In this document: positions 8,185 to 16,397 of the stretch, one piece after another | How positions within the stretch are numbered: the first letter of the stretch is position 1 | Layout of the letters: every line of letters starts with the position of its first letter | Source of the DNA: Exiguobacterium aestuarii | GTDB lineage: Bacteria; Bacillota; Bacilli; Exiguobacteriales; Exiguobacteriaceae | Length of the DNA: 64,000 nt | Direction of reading: 5' to 3' | Assembly: GCF_020171655.1 (NCBI RefSeq) | Contig: NZ_JAIVAC010000001.1 | Span: 1,798,001-1,862,000, forward strand | Made by a program: the position numbers and the translations under genes | Notes under the pieces: model-generated | What the model was told of the DNA's origin: nothing | Database searches by the model: none | What the model saw: only the letters and a program-made list of their open reading frames with translations

Positions 8185-9438
8185 TCAGCCTCGTTCTGGG
8201 TAAAGTGGGAACTTCGCAGTTAACGTACGCACGTCTTGAAGTGCTTCTGCGAGTACCGACTCATCTTCATATTGTTTGAGTACACGACCGATTAGGCGTG
8301 CCACTTCTTGCATATCGTCCTCTTTGAAGCCACGTGTCGTCATCGCTGCCGTACCGAGACGGATTCCGCTTGTGACGAACGGTGATGCTGGATCGAATGG
8401 GATCGTGTTTTTGTTGACCGTGATTCCTGCAGCGTCGAGCGCATGCTCCGCCGCTTTCCCTGTGATGTCGATTCCTTGAAGGTCGACGAGTAAGAGGTGG
8501 TTGTCCGTTCCGCCCGATACGATTCGGAGCCCCTCTTCTTCAAGACCAGCCGCAAGTGCCTGTGCATTGGCGATGACTTGACGTTGATACTCTTTGAATT
8601 CTGGTTGGAGTGCCTCTCCGAACGCGACTGCTTTCGCTGCGATGACGTGCATGAGCGGTCCACCTTGAATTCCTGGGAAGATGGATTTGTCGATTGCTTT
8701 CGCAAACTCTTCTTTACAAAGAATCATACCGCCACGTGGTCCACGAAGTGTCTTGTGCGTCGTCGTCGTGACGAAATCCGCATGCTCGACTGGGTTCGGG
8801 TGAAGACCTGCTGCCACGAGTCCAGCGATGTGCGCCATATCGACCATGAGGTACGCATCGACACTGTCTGCAATCTCACGGAACTTCGCGAAGTCGATTG
8901 TACGTGGGTAAGCCGATGCACCCGCGACAATCAATTTCGGTTTATGTTCTTTCGCGAGCGCTGCGACGACGTCATAGTCGATGTGTTCTGTCTCTTTGTC
9001 TACACCGTATTCGACGAAGTTATACTGCACTCCCGAGAAGTTGACCGGGCTACCGTGCGTCAAGTGACCACCGTGTGATAGGTTCATCCCGAGCACCGTG
9101 TCTCCTGCTTCAAGCACTGTGAAATAAACTGCCATGTTCGCTTGTGCACCAGAGTGTGGTTGTACGTTCGCATGTTCTGCACCGAACAATGCTTTCGCAC
9201 GGTCACGCGCCAAGTTTTCAGCGACGTCGACAAACTCACAGCCACCATAATAACGGCGTCCTGGATATCCTTCGGCATATTTGTTCGTCAATACGCCTCC
9301 TTGCGCTTCCATGACTGCTTCTGAAACAAAGTTTTCTGAAGCGATGAGTTCGATGTTGTCGCGTTGACGACCGAGTTCGTGTTGCATTGCCTCAAACAAT
9401 TCTGCATCCTGCACTTTTAACTTCGTCGTGTTTACCAT
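8185..9438 (-). CDS. glyA: Serine hydroxymethyltransferase
   Basis: 417 aa, full length. A PLP enzyme that converts serine and tetrahydrofolate to glycine and methylene-THF, the main one-carbon source. The PLP lysine lies in [13 protein letters not shown], and the N-terminal IELIASENF signature is present. An AGGGGG ribosome binding site precedes the ATG. The order ywlG-glyA-upp of Bacillus is broken here: glyA lies on the other side of an accessory block from ywlG. Confidence 0.97.
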   Translation of the reverse strand: MVNTTKLKVQDAELFEAMQHELGRQRDNIELIASENFVSEAVMEAQGGVLTNKYAEGYPGRRYYGGCEFVDVAENLARDRAKALFGAEHANVQPHSGAQANMAVYFTVLEAGDTVLGMNLSHGGHLTHGSPVNFSGVQYNFVEYGVDKETEHIDYDVVAALAKEHKPKLIVAGASAYPRTIDFAKFREIADSVDAYLMVDMAHIAGLVAAGLHPNPVEHADFVTTTTHKTLRGPRGGMILCKEEFAKAIDKSIFPGIQGGPLMHVIAAKAVAFGEALQPEFKEYQRQVIANAQALAAGLEEEGLRIVSGGTDNHLLLVDLQGIDITGKAAEHALDAAGITVNKNTIPFDPASPFVTSGIRLGTAAMTTRGFKEDDMQEVARLIGRVLKQYEDESVLAEALQDVRTLTAKFPLYPERG

Positions 9439-9566
9439 GTGAAGACCCCCTCTAAATGTCTAAAAATCAACACCCCCATCGTACCACACGCTTGTTTTTT
9501 TGGGTATCGCTATAATCTGACGAAAAGTTGGGTATCATTTAGAGAGAATGCAAAGGAGGTCACTTC

Positions 9567-10352
9567 ATGATTGAGACAAAAGAAATCACGATTACACCGT
9601 TCGAACGCACCCGGACGGTTCGGGTGTATACACCTGCCGACTATGAGACATCGGAAAAACGGTATCCCGTTCTCTATATGCATGACGGGCAAAACTGTTT
9701 CGCCGACGAGGAGGCAAGCTACAACATGAGCTGGCGCGTTGGTGAATATTTAGACGCCTCGAAACGTGACTTGATCGTCGTCGCACTCGATAGCGCACCT
9801 GGGGAAAAACGACTCGATGAGTACGGACCATGGGAAAACCCATATATCGGGGACAGCCTGCTCGGACGCGACATCGTCCTCGGCGGAGAAGGATCGGCGT
9901 ATATCGAATATATCGCTCAAGAATTGAAACCAAAAATCGATGCCGACTACCGGACCATTCCGGAAGAAACGGCGATGATGGGAAGCTCGATGGGTGGACT
10001 CATCTCGGTCTACGCAGCGTGTGTGTATCCTGAAATCTTTAAGCGTGTCGCTTCTTTATCGTCTGCCTTTTGGTTCAATCAAACCGAGCTGGAGCAATTG
10101 ATTGAGGCGAGTGACTTAAAAGGTGTAGAACGTCTCTATTTAGATGTCGGTGCCAAAGAAGTCGAAGAACCGATGGAGAACGGACCGACGAACGAGATGT
10201 ACCGTGAGTCGAGCGAACGGGTGTACAACCTGTTAAAAGACAAGGTCGAACACATCCGTTTCGAAGTGATTGAAGAGGGTGTTCATAACGAACTTGCTTG
10301 GCGCGAGCGTTTCCCGATGGTCGTGTCGTATTTATTCGGCGAAGAATTATAA
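9567..10352 (+). CDS. Putative esterase, alpha/beta hydrolase (esterase D-like)
   Basis: 261 aa. The nucleophile elbow is GSSMGG, with Ser141 as the likely nucleophile. An earlier strand reads RYPVLYMHDGQNCF, typical of the Fes/IroE/esterase D family of bacterial alpha/beta hydrolases. The catalytic His is probably in EEGVHNELAW near the C-terminus. There is no signal peptide, so it is cytosolic. A good site (AAAGGAGG) precedes the ATG, and TATAAT at 9511-9516 is a possible -10 box. Substrate unknown. Confidence 0.85.
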   Translation: MIETKEITITPFERTRTVRVYTPADYETSEKRYPVLYMHDGQNCFADEEASYNMSWRVGEYLDASKRDLIVVALDSAPGEKRLDEYGPWENPYIGDSLLGRDIVLGGEGSAYIEYIAQELKPKIDADYRTIPEETAMMGSSMGGLISVYAACVYPEIFKRVASLSSAFWFNQTELEQLIEASDLKGVERLYLDVGAKEVEEPMENGPTNEMYRESSERVYNLLKDKVEHIRFEVIEEGVHNELAWRERFPMVVSYLFGEEL

Positions 10353-10355
10353 ACC

Positions 10356-10397
10356 TGAGGTGAGTGTCCATCGTTGACACTTGCCTCATTTTATTTT
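10356..10397 (+). terminator. Rho-independent terminator after the esterase gene
   Basis: 13-bp stem with two G-T pairs (10356-10368 with 10376-10388), seven-base loop, then TTTTATTTT. Confidence 0.85.
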
Positions 10398-10400
10398 AAG

Positions 10401-10412
10401 TTGTATATGCAA
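10401..10412 (+). promoter_or_regulatory. Probable MarR operator upstream of the MarR gene
   Basis: TTGTATATGCAA, a near-perfect palindrome close to the ribosome binding site. TTGCCT at 10381 and TATATG at 10404 with a 17-bp spacer would form a promoter overlapped by it. The same core recurs at 10891. Confidence 0.55.
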
Positions 10413-10434
10413 ATGTTTAAGGAAGGAGGATCCG

Positions 10435-10872
10435 ATGGAACGTATTCAAGAAGAAGATGATCTTTTGATGTATTGTCTTTATTTCACGGCTAGCCGCTTC
10501 GCACGCAACATCTCAAAGCTTGCGGATGACGCAATCGATGGTGAATTGGCTCCGTCTTACTATTATTTGATGCTCGTCGTGCATTTCCATCCTGGAATCA
10601 CTCAAAAAGAATTGAGCGAACGTTTATCACTCGCGCCTTCAACGAGTACACGTTTCCTCGATAAACTAGAGAAATTAGGCTTGATTCAACGTGACGTCAT
10701 CGGAAAGCAATCGCACATCACGTTAACGTCATCTGGAGAAGAAGCATACACAGAGTTTCGTCAATCGTTGAAGACGTTATTTGCGAACTATGCGTCCATT
10801 CTCGGGAAAGAAGAGAGCGAACTTCTCAGCAAAACATTGCACGAAGCAAATGAACAACTCGAAAAAAAATAA
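10435..10872 (+). CDS. MarR-family transcriptional regulator
   Basis: 145 aa from the ATG after GGAGGATC; an upstream in-frame ATG has no site. The winged helix reads GITQKELSERLSLAPSTSTRFLDKLEKLGLI, with the wing LTSSGEEA, both typical of MarR. It heads a plus-strand block of an SDR oxidoreductase and a quinone-reductase-like protein. Together with the paired palindromes at 10401 and 10891 this points to a repressor of its own gene and the two oxidoreductases, as in quinone or aldehyde stress systems. The ligand is not known. Confidence 0.9.
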   Translation: MERIQEEDDLLMYCLYFTASRFARNISKLADDAIDGELAPSYYYLMLVVHFHPGITQKELSERLSLAPSTSTRFLDKLEKLGLIQRDVIGKQSHITLTSSGEEAYTEFRQSLKTLFANYASILGKEESELLSKTLHEANEQLEKK

Positions 10873-10890
10873 AAATTTTTACACTATCAT

Positions 10891-10903
10891 GTGTATATAC
10901 AAC
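10891..10903 (+). promoter_or_regulatory. Second probable MarR operator
   Basis: GTGTATATACAAC with the perfect palindrome TGTATATACA inside, followed after 4 bases by the ribosome binding site of the SDR gene. It shares TGTATAT(A/G)CAA with 10401-10412. Confidence 0.55.
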
Positions 10904-10922
10904 TATTAAGGAGGACATCATC

Positions 10923-11576
10923 ATGTCAATGAAAACAGCAGTCATTATCGGAGCCGGTCCAGGGATTGGTCTTCATACAGCAGAACAATTTGCTAAAAAC
11001 GGCTACCAAATCGCACTTCTCGCCCGAAATGCTGATCGATTAGCAGACTATGAATCACAACTCGTTCAAAAAGGATATACGGCAAAAGGGTTCGAGGCCG
11101 ATACACGTTCGGAAGCAGATTTACAACTCGTGATGGGTCAAATTCATGAAATGTTCGGCTCGATTGATACTGTCGTCTACAACGCAATGGCTGCGACACC
11201 GGGACGTCCGACTACCCTTACTTCAGCGGACGTCATCCGCGACTTCGAAGTGAACGTACTCGGCGCATTGATGAGCGCGCGTTTTGCCGCTCCATATATG
11301 GACGGCGGATCGATTTTATTGACGGGTGGCGGACTCGCCCTTTATCCGTCGGCAGACTACGCGTCACTTGCCATCGGAAAAGCCGCACTTCGTAATCTCG
11401 CCTACAGCCTTCACGAAGAACTAGCCGACTCATCGATTTACGTCGGGACGTTGACCATCAAAGGATTTGTACAAGAAGGAACGTATTTCGCACCTGAACG
11501 CATCGCGGAAGCATTATATGACATGCACGTTCAGCAAACCGAAGTCGAGCGCATGTACGAGGAAGAGCAAGCATGA
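10923..11576 (+). CDS. SDR-family NAD(P)-dependent oxidoreductase
   Basis: 217 aa. The Rossmann motif GAGPGIG lies at residues 10-16. The NNAG-like position reads YNAMA, and a Tyr/Lys pair is seen in YPSADYASLAIGKAAL (Y-x-x-x-x-x-x-K spacing, not the usual Y-x-x-x-K). The protein is shorter than most SDRs, with no C-terminal extension. The stop overlaps the next start by four bases (ATGA). The context suggests detoxification of an electrophile under MarR control. Substrate unknown. Confidence 0.85.
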   Translation: MSMKTAVIIGAGPGIGLHTAEQFAKNGYQIALLARNADRLADYESQLVQKGYTAKGFEADTRSEADLQLVMGQIHEMFGSIDTVVYNAMAATPGRPTTLTSADVIRDFEVNVLGALMSARFAAPYMDGGSILLTGGGLALYPSADYASLAIGKAALRNLAYSLHEELADSSIYVGTLTIKGFVQEGTYFAPERIAEALYDMHVQQTEVERMYEEEQA

Positions 11577-12109
11577 GAACACTCGTCATCCTCGTACATC
11601 CGAATTTAGAAACATCCCGCGTCAACAAAACATGGAAAACAGCTCTTGAACAGCATGAAGATGTGACAGTACACGACCTGTATGCGGCTTATCCCGATTT
11701 CCGAATCGACGTGGCACGTGAACAGCAACTGCTTCTATCGCACGACCGGATCGTATTCCAATTTCCGTTCTATTGGTATAGTAGCCCTGCCCTTTTGAAA
11801 GAATGGCAAGATGTCGTCCTCTCCTATGGGTGGGCATACGGACAATCGGGTACAAAATTACATGGGAAAGAATTTGTCCTGGCCGTCTCAACGGGCGGTC
11901 CCGCTGATGCTTATCGACCGGATGGGTACAATCGTTTCACGATGGAAGAATTGTTGTCCCCGTTTCACGCGATGGCCAACTTGACAGGCATGACGTATCT
12001 CTCCCCTTATATCGAGAGCGGGGTACGGACACTCACAGCCGAACAATTAGAACTGAGCGCACGTCATCTTGTAGAACACGTCACCGAAGTTCATCTCATT
12101 CGAAAGTGA
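11573..12109 (+). CDS. NAD(P)H dehydrogenase (quinone)/flavodoxin-fold reductase, YwrO/KefF-like
   Basis: 178 aa. The start LVILVHPNLETSRVNKTW and the stretch RIVFQFPFYWYSSPALLKEWQD are hallmarks of the flavodoxin-like NAD(P)H:quinone reductase family (MdaB, KefF, YwrO). It would use FMN or FAD to reduce quinones by two electrons. It is coupled to the SDR gene and followed 9 bases later by an HxlR-family regulator. Confidence 0.9.
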   Translation: MRTLVILVHPNLETSRVNKTWKTALEQHEDVTVHDLYAAYPDFRIDVAREQQLLLSHDRIVFQFPFYWYSSPALLKEWQDVVLSYGWAYGQSGTKLHGKEFVLAVSTGGPADAYRPDGYNRFTMEELLSPFHAMANLTGMTYLSPYIESGVRTLTAEQLELSARHLVEHVTEVHLIRK

Positions 12110-12118
12110 GGAATATCT

Positions 12119-12457
12119 ATGGCTACTTTTTTGTATCAAGACCGAAAGTTTGAATGTCCCGTGCAATTGAGTATGAATGTCATCATGGGGAAATGGAAAG
12201 TGCTTGTGTTATGGCACGTGTTACGTCGTCCGCGCCGTTACGGTGAACTAAAGCGATCAATCCAAGGAATCAGTCACAAAGTTCTGGCTGAGACATTAAA
12301 ATCTCTTGAAGAGGACGGTTTCTTGTTACGAATTGATTTTCATGAAAATCCTCCTCACGTTGAATACCAATTGACCGATCAAGGTCGAGAACTGGAGCCG
12401 GTTTTACTCGCCCTACAACAATGGGGTATGCGTTATAAAACAGAGTCACTTACCTAA
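12119..12457 (+). CDS. HxlR-family winged-helix regulator
   Basis: 112 aa. The N-terminal cysteine lies in the hallmark context FECPVQLSMNVIMGKWKVLVLWHL-like, and the recognition region reads LKRSIQGISHKVLAETLKSLEEDGF. HxlR/YodB-type proteins sense quinones or reactive aldehydes through this Cys. It lies between the quinone-reductase gene and a DJ-1/PfpI gene, whose promoter region carries two dyads (12458-12469 and 12489-12513). Confidence 0.9.
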   Translation: MATFLYQDRKFECPVQLSMNVIMGKWKVLVLWHVLRRPRRYGELKRSIQGISHKVLAETLKSLEEDGFLLRIDFHENPPHVEYQLTDQGRELEPVLLALQQWGMRYKTESLT

Positions 12458-12513
12458 AAGTGCGTACTTGTCCTCCTTTTTATAGCTGATACGATTGAAG
12501 AAAGTAATCGTAT
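12458..12513 (+). promoter_or_regulatory. Promoter of the DJ-1/PfpI gene with two dyads
   Basis: TTGTCC (12468-12473), 16-bp spacer, TACGAT (12490-12495). The imperfect palindrome AAGTGCGTACTT (12458-12469) overlaps the -35 box. A perfect 8-bp inverted repeat, ATACGATT / AATCGTAT (12489-12496 with 12506-12513), overlaps the -10 box. Both fit operators for the HxlR protein encoded just upstream. Confidence 0.55.
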
Positions 12514-12538
12514 TCACCTAACGAAGGAGGAATTTTTT

Positions 12539-13246
12539 ATGAAATCCGTATTATTGGTCGTATCGAATCCAGCTGTTTCGACCACAACAAATTGGCCTGT
12601 CGGTTTTTGGTTATCTGAATTGACGCACCCATACGAAGTATTGAGTGCAAAAGGTTATCAACTGACGATTGCTAGTCCGAACGGTGGCAAAGTCGAGTGG
12701 GATGCGCTGAGCGATCCGACACATGAAAGTGGTTACTCGAAACATGATACGTTGTCTCTCAAGTATCTAGATGATGCTGATTTCCTTGCTTTACTAGAGA
12801 ATACGCCAAAAATTGGCGACCTCGATCTCTCTGGCTTCGATGCGATTCTCGTTGCCGGCGGACAGGCACCCATGTTTACATTCCAAGATGCTGACTCATT
12901 AAAAGAAGCATTCGAAGCTTTTTATGCAAGTGGAAAACCTTCTATCGCCCTGTGCCATGGAACGAGTTTATTATTATACCTCCAAGAGGAGAATCGTCCA
13001 TTCATTGAAGGTAAAGTGATGACAGGATTTACAAACGAAGAAGAAGATCAGGCCGATGCATCAGTAGGAATGAAAGTCATGCCATTCCGAATCGAAGAAG
13101 AAGCGATAAAACTTGGAGCTCACTTCAAAAAGGCTGAACCTTGGGCACCATTCGTCGTTCGAGATGGTCATTTGATCACCGGTCAACAACAAGAATCTGG
13201 TCAAGCTGTCGCAGAAGAGCTCGTTCGCTACTTTGAAGGTACATGA
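12539..13246 (+). CDS. DJ-1/PfpI-family class I glutamine amidotransferase-like protein (Hsp31-like)
   Basis: 235 aa. The nucleophile elbow is ALCHG, with the reactive Cys followed by His. A substrate-side region reads ILVAGGQAPMF. The family includes glyoxalase III/deglycase and chaperone-like proteins (HchA, Hsp31, YDR533C). The length and N-terminal PVGFWLSELTHPYEVL match the Hsp31-like glyoxalase III group. Its position behind the HxlR gene suggests a response to reactive carbonyls such as methylglyoxal. Confidence 0.87.
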   Translation: MKSVLLVVSNPAVSTTTNWPVGFWLSELTHPYEVLSAKGYQLTIASPNGGKVEWDALSDPTHESGYSKHDTLSLKYLDDADFLALLENTPKIGDLDLSGFDAILVAGGQAPMFTFQDADSLKEAFEAFYASGKPSIALCHGTSLLLYLQEENRPFIEGKVMTGFTNEEEDQADASVGMKVMPFRIEEEAIKLGAHFKKAEPWAPFVVRDGHLITGQQQESGQAVAEELVRYFEGT

Positions 13247-13262
13247 CGAGGGAGGAGATGAC

Positions 13263-14399
13263 ATGAGTGAGTGGTCCCGACCACATGTTCATTCAACCGA
13301 GGGACATCGACAAGCTTCCTGGATTGAACTCTTTTTCGATCTTGTGTTTATCGCCTCGCTGGCAGAAGTCATTCACTATGTAGAAGCGCATCTTGCGGAT
13401 GGTTTCGCTCATACTATCGGATGGTTTTTCATCTTGTTTACAGCACCTTGGATTGTGTGGAGGAGTTCAACCTTTTACTCAGATCGATATGAAGAAAATA
13501 CGACACGACATCGTCTACTCATGATTGTTCTCATGATCCCAATCGGATTATTCGCCTACTCGATTCATTACACAACTGATCACGAGTATGGATGGTTTGT
13601 TTTAAGTTTTGTCCTGTCCCGTTTATGGCTGTTATTTATGTGGGGCAGTGTCAAGATGACCGAGTCAGCCCAGAAGCAGACGTTCCGTGTCTTACTGATT
13701 GGTCATGGAAGCGCGATGATACTGGTGACGCTCGGATGGTTGACCCATTGGTTCGTTCCACTCGTGATGCTCGCACTTCTCATCGAACTATTTCAGACGC
13801 TCTTCACACTTCGGTCTCATGAAAAACTCCCTGCCCTCACGCGTAACCATCTACCTGAGCGATTCGGACTCTTCACGATGCTCGTCCTCGGGGAAGGTGT
13901 GCTCGGGGTCATCTATATTTTGAGCGAATCATCTCAGTTGTTACTGCCATTCCTCTTGTTTTTACTCATTGTTGCTTGCTTTTGGATTTACTACGATCAA
14001 GTCATATACCGTCTGTTCGAACCGACGGCTTGGCATATTTACTGGTGGAGTGTCTGGAATTTAGGCATTGTCGCTTCACTCCTACTCATCCGTTCTACCT
14101 TTATCGGTTTAAAAGCAGAAGACCCGAAATCGATGCTCTTACTGTTAATCGGTGTACTCCTTTTCCTATTCACGACAAGAGGCTCTGGCATCGTCGGTAA
14201 AAAAGATGAACTGTCGCAACGTATGACTCGACACTTTCTTCAGTTACGGTTATTACTTGGTGTTCTTCTAATCGGAGGCTATTGGTTGATTGACTCTGTT
14301 TATCTTTTTATATCCATGACAATCGTCGCACTCTTCATCGTCCTATTACAAGGGATGTATTATTGGATAAGACACTTAAAGCCTTATGCACAAAAGTGA
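13263..14399 (+). CDS. Low temperature requirement protein A (LtrA) family membrane protein
   Basis: 378 aa from the ATG after GGGAGGAG; an upstream in-frame ATG at 13233 lies inside the previous gene. The signature WIELFFDLVFIASLAEV follows a polar N-terminus rich in His. About ten membrane spans follow. LtrA was named from Listeria monocytogenes growth in the cold, but the molecular role is not settled. The last codon is directly next to the right end of the TnpB element, so the element inserted just behind this gene without cutting it. Confidence 0.9.
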   Translation: MSEWSRPHVHSTEGHRQASWIELFFDLVFIASLAEVIHYVEAHLADGFAHTIGWFFILFTAPWIVWRSSTFYSDRYEENTTRHRLLMIVLMIPIGLFAYSIHYTTDHEYGWFVLSFVLSRLWLLFMWGSVKMTESAQKQTFRVLLIGHGSAMILVTLGWLTHWFVPLVMLALLIELFQTLFTLRSHEKLPALTRNHLPERFGLFTMLVLGEGVLGVIYILSESSQLLLPFLLFLLIVACFWIYYDQVIYRLFEPTAWHIYWWSVWNLGIVASLLLIRSTFIGLKAEDPKSMLLLLIGVLLFLFTTRGSGIVGKKDELSQRMTRHFLQLRLLLGVLLIGGYWLIDSVYLFISMTIVALFIVLLQGMYYWIRHLKPYAQK

Positions 14400-14402
14400 A
14401 CT

Positions 14403-14516
14403 ACTCGCCACTTATTTGCTTCACAAATTGAAGTGGGAGCTTCTTGGGAAGACCGTGCTCTTACCAGCCACGGTTATTTACCAAGCTCGTCGGACAGTCC
14501 CTGCCCTGAATGGTTG
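14403..14516 (-). ncRNA. Candidate omega RNA (right-end guide RNA) of the TnpB element
   Basis: TnpB nucleases work with an RNA from the 3' part of tnpB and the right end, and the guide lies just past the element end. The region from the tnpB stop to the end hairpin at about 14403-14440 fits such a scaffold, and the sequence just beyond (the end of ltrA) would supply the guide. This is inferred from family knowledge; no RNA structure was computed. Confidence 0.4.
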
Positions 14517-15605
14517 TCAGTCAGCCAACATCAATAGGTTGATGCTCGCGTTGATGTCACGGTCATGATGCGCGCCACAAACACACGTCCATTCACGGAC
14601 ATCCATCGTCTTCTTCTCGCCTTTGACGCCACAAGAAGAACAGATCTGCGTGGATGCGTACCAGGGGTCCGCCTTGATGAGCGTCCGTCCGTAGAAGGTA
14701 CATTTGTATTCCAACTGTCGGACGAACTCGTACCAACTGACATCCCCGATGGACTTCGCGACCTTGTGATTCTTCATCATGTCCTTCGATGTCAATGTCT
14801 CCACGACGATGACTTGGTTCTCGTCAACGATCCGTCTCGACAGTTTGTGGAGGAAATCCTTACGTTGATTCGCAATCTTTTCGTGTTTCTTGGCCAAAAG
14901 TAACTTGGCTTTTTCACGATTTTTACTCCCGATCTTCTTGCGTGACAGCGCGCGTTGCGCCTTCTTGACCTTCGCTTCGGATTGTCGGAGAAAGCGAGGG
15001 TTGTCAATCTTCTCCGAGACCATCGCATCGTTCGTCATGACGGCGAAATGTTTTAGGCCGAGATCGATCCCGACCTTGTTCTCGGCTGGAATCCATGGTT
15101 CATCGTCCTGTTCGACAAGGAGGGAGACAAAGAACGTGCCTGTCTTGGTCATCGAGACCGTCGCCGACCGGATGACGCCCTCGAACGGACGATGCTGTGT
15201 GAACTTCACGAACCCGACCTTCGGCAGACGGACCTTGCCCGCCTCGATGCGGATCGTGCCATGCTGGTTGTTCGTCGTGTAGGAGGCGCGCGACCGTCGT
15301 CTCGACTTGAAGGCCGGGAAGCCGCCCGTCCCGGCGAAGAACTTTGCGAACGCCGTGTCGAGGTTCAGCTTCGCGTTCGCGAGCGCGAGGCTGTCCGCCT
15401 CGGCGAGGAACGGGAACAGGGGCTTGTAGGAGGCGGGTGTCGCCGGTTTCCGTCTCGTTCCGCTCCCCGCTTTCGCCTCCTCGCGGATGGCGATGCGGTC
15501 CTCGAGCAGCTTGTTGTAGATGAACCGGGCGCAGCCGATCGTCTTGATGAGGAACTCGGCCTGTGCCGGCGTCGGGTGGAGCCTGTATTTATAGCCTTTC
15601 AGCAT
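14517..15605 (-). CDS. tnpB: RNA-guided endonuclease TnpB, IS605 OrfB family
   Basis: 362 aa from the ATG behind GGGAGGAGGGAC; a longer frame to 15710 lacks a site. The RuvC-like catalytic triad is intact: Asp181 (VGIDLGLKHF), Glu269 (VIVVETLTSKDM) and Asp350 (HHDRDINAS). The zinc ribbon has CSSC (322, 325) and a C-x-C-G pair (341, 343), where many relatives have C-x-x-C. TnpB is a guide-RNA-directed DNA nuclease that helps the element persist. With no tnpA nearby, it must rely on a transposase in trans. Confidence 0.93.
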   Translation of the reverse strand: MLKGYKYRLHPTPAQAEFLIKTIGCARFIYNKLLEDRIAIREEAKAGSGTRRKPATPASYKPLFPFLAEADSLALANAKLNLDTAFAKFFAGTGGFPAFKSRRRSRASYTTNNQHGTIRIEAGKVRLPKVGFVKFTQHRPFEGVIRSATVSMTKTGTFFVSLLVEQDDEPWIPAENKVGIDLGLKHFAVMTNDAMVSEKIDNPRFLRQSEAKVKKAQRALSRKKIGSKNREKAKLLLAKKHEKIANQRKDFLHKLSRRIVDENQVIVVETLTSKDMMKNHKVAKSIGDVSWYEFVRQLEYKCTFYGRTLIKADPWYASTQICSSCGVKGEKKTMDVREWTCVCGAHHDRDINASINLLMLAD

Positions 15606-15740
15606 GTCCGTCCCTCCTCCCTCCAGAAGATTGTGATGTGTCCTCCTCGTCCGATACCCGCGGAAGGGGAGGGCGAATCCGACGGAATTACGAACTTTTG
15701 TTCGTAACATCTGTCATAGGGAGAGCAAACTGTTGGACCG

Positions 15741-15808
15741 GGCGATTCATCTCCCACCTACGTCGGGCTTCGCCCCGAGACGCTTAGAGGAGGGAGAATT
15801 CTCGCCTG
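15741..15808. repeat. 68-bp imperfect palindrome at the left side of the TnpB element
   Basis: On the plus strand GGCGATTCATCTCCCACC (15741 onward) faces GAGGAGGGAGAATTCTCGCC (to 15805) around a GGGCTTCGCCCC core. Outer arms (GGCGA/TCGCC) and middle arms (CTCCC/GGGAG) pair, with an internal loop. Such structures are typical IS200/IS605 ends. It may be the left end of the present element or the right end of a second, lost element pointing the other way. Confidence 0.5.
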
Positions 15809-15816
15809 ATTTAGTT

Positions 15817-15856
15817 AAAAGAACTCCTACCGATGAAAATCGGTAGGAGTTCTTTT
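15817..15856 (-). terminator. Rho-independent terminator of the ywlG-rpiB operon
   Basis: Perfect 18-bp stem (15817-15834 with 15839-15856) with a four-base loop. The 3' arm on the minus strand ends in TTTT. It overlaps the stop codon of the UPF0340 gene. Confidence 0.9.
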
Positions 15857-16397
15857 AATTTGCCGAATACTGAGCCCTTGGCCCACCAATCAGTTTCGGT
15901 CTCGTGACCGCAAACGTGACGTACGCTTCGCCGAGATGTTTCGACGATAGTCGGACCGGGATGGCCACTGGTTTCAAATGCATCCCAATCAACGTCGAGC
16001 CGATATCGATTCCCGCATCCGCTTGAATCGATTCGACGACACATGGTTCCTCGAAGTTCGCATATGCCTTCTCCGACATCGCCCCACCCGCAGAACGGAC
16101 AGGAACGACCGTCACTTCCGTGAGACCGAACTGCTTGAGCGTCCGTCGTTCCACGGTGAGAGCACGGTTGATATGCTCGCACCCTTGGAACGCCAAATGG
16201 ACACCTGTCTTCTTTCTAAACTCAAGGAAAGCTTCCATCAACTCTTCTGCGACGTCGATGGACCCTGCCTTCCCAATCGTCTTCCCAAGCACTTCACTCG
16301 TGGAGCATCCGATGACGAGAATACGCTCATCATGTAACGGGAACCGTTCGTGAAGCTCCGTTAATAATCCGAGAAGTTCCGTCTTCATCGGGCTCAC
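15855..16397 (-). CDS. ywlG: UPF0340/TIGR01440 family protein, YwlG-like
   Basis: 180 aa, full length for the family, starting with a GTG that overlaps the rpiB stop; an ATG three codons in is the alternative. The conserved stretches VIGCSTSEVLGKTIGKAGS and LAFQGCEHINRA identify the YwlG family of unknown function. It lies directly downstream of rpiB, as in Bacillus subtilis. Confidence 0.9.
   Translation of the reverse strand: MSPMKTELLGLLTELHERFPLHDERILVIGCSTSEVLGKTIGKAGSIDVAEELMEAFLEFRKKTGVHLAFQGCEHINRALTVERRTLKQFGLTEVTVVPVRSAGGAMSEKAYANFEEPCVVESIQADAGIDIGSTLIGMHLKPVAIPVRLSSKHLGEAYVTFAVTRPKLIGGPRAQYSAN

Larger units (their letters stand above)
14403..15740 (-). mobile_element. IS605-family element with tnpB only (IS1341 type)
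   Basis: The unit contains one intact tnpB and no tnpA. The right end follows the tnpB stop and carries an imperfect hairpin (AAGCTCCCACTT with AAGTGGCGAG on the minus strand) ending in GTAGTTCAC next to the ltrA stop. The left side holds a perfect 8-bp hairpin, TTACGAAC-TTTT-GTTCGTAA (15688-15707). The 5' half of tnpB is visibly richer in G and C than its neighbours, a sign of transfer. Exact ends are uncertain; the left end may extend to about 15808. Confidence 0.7.

Noticed and set aside
15192-15707. Plus-strand open frame over the 5' half of tnpB
   Set aside because: It arises from the high GC of tnpB on the other strand; no ribosome binding site and no recognisable motif.
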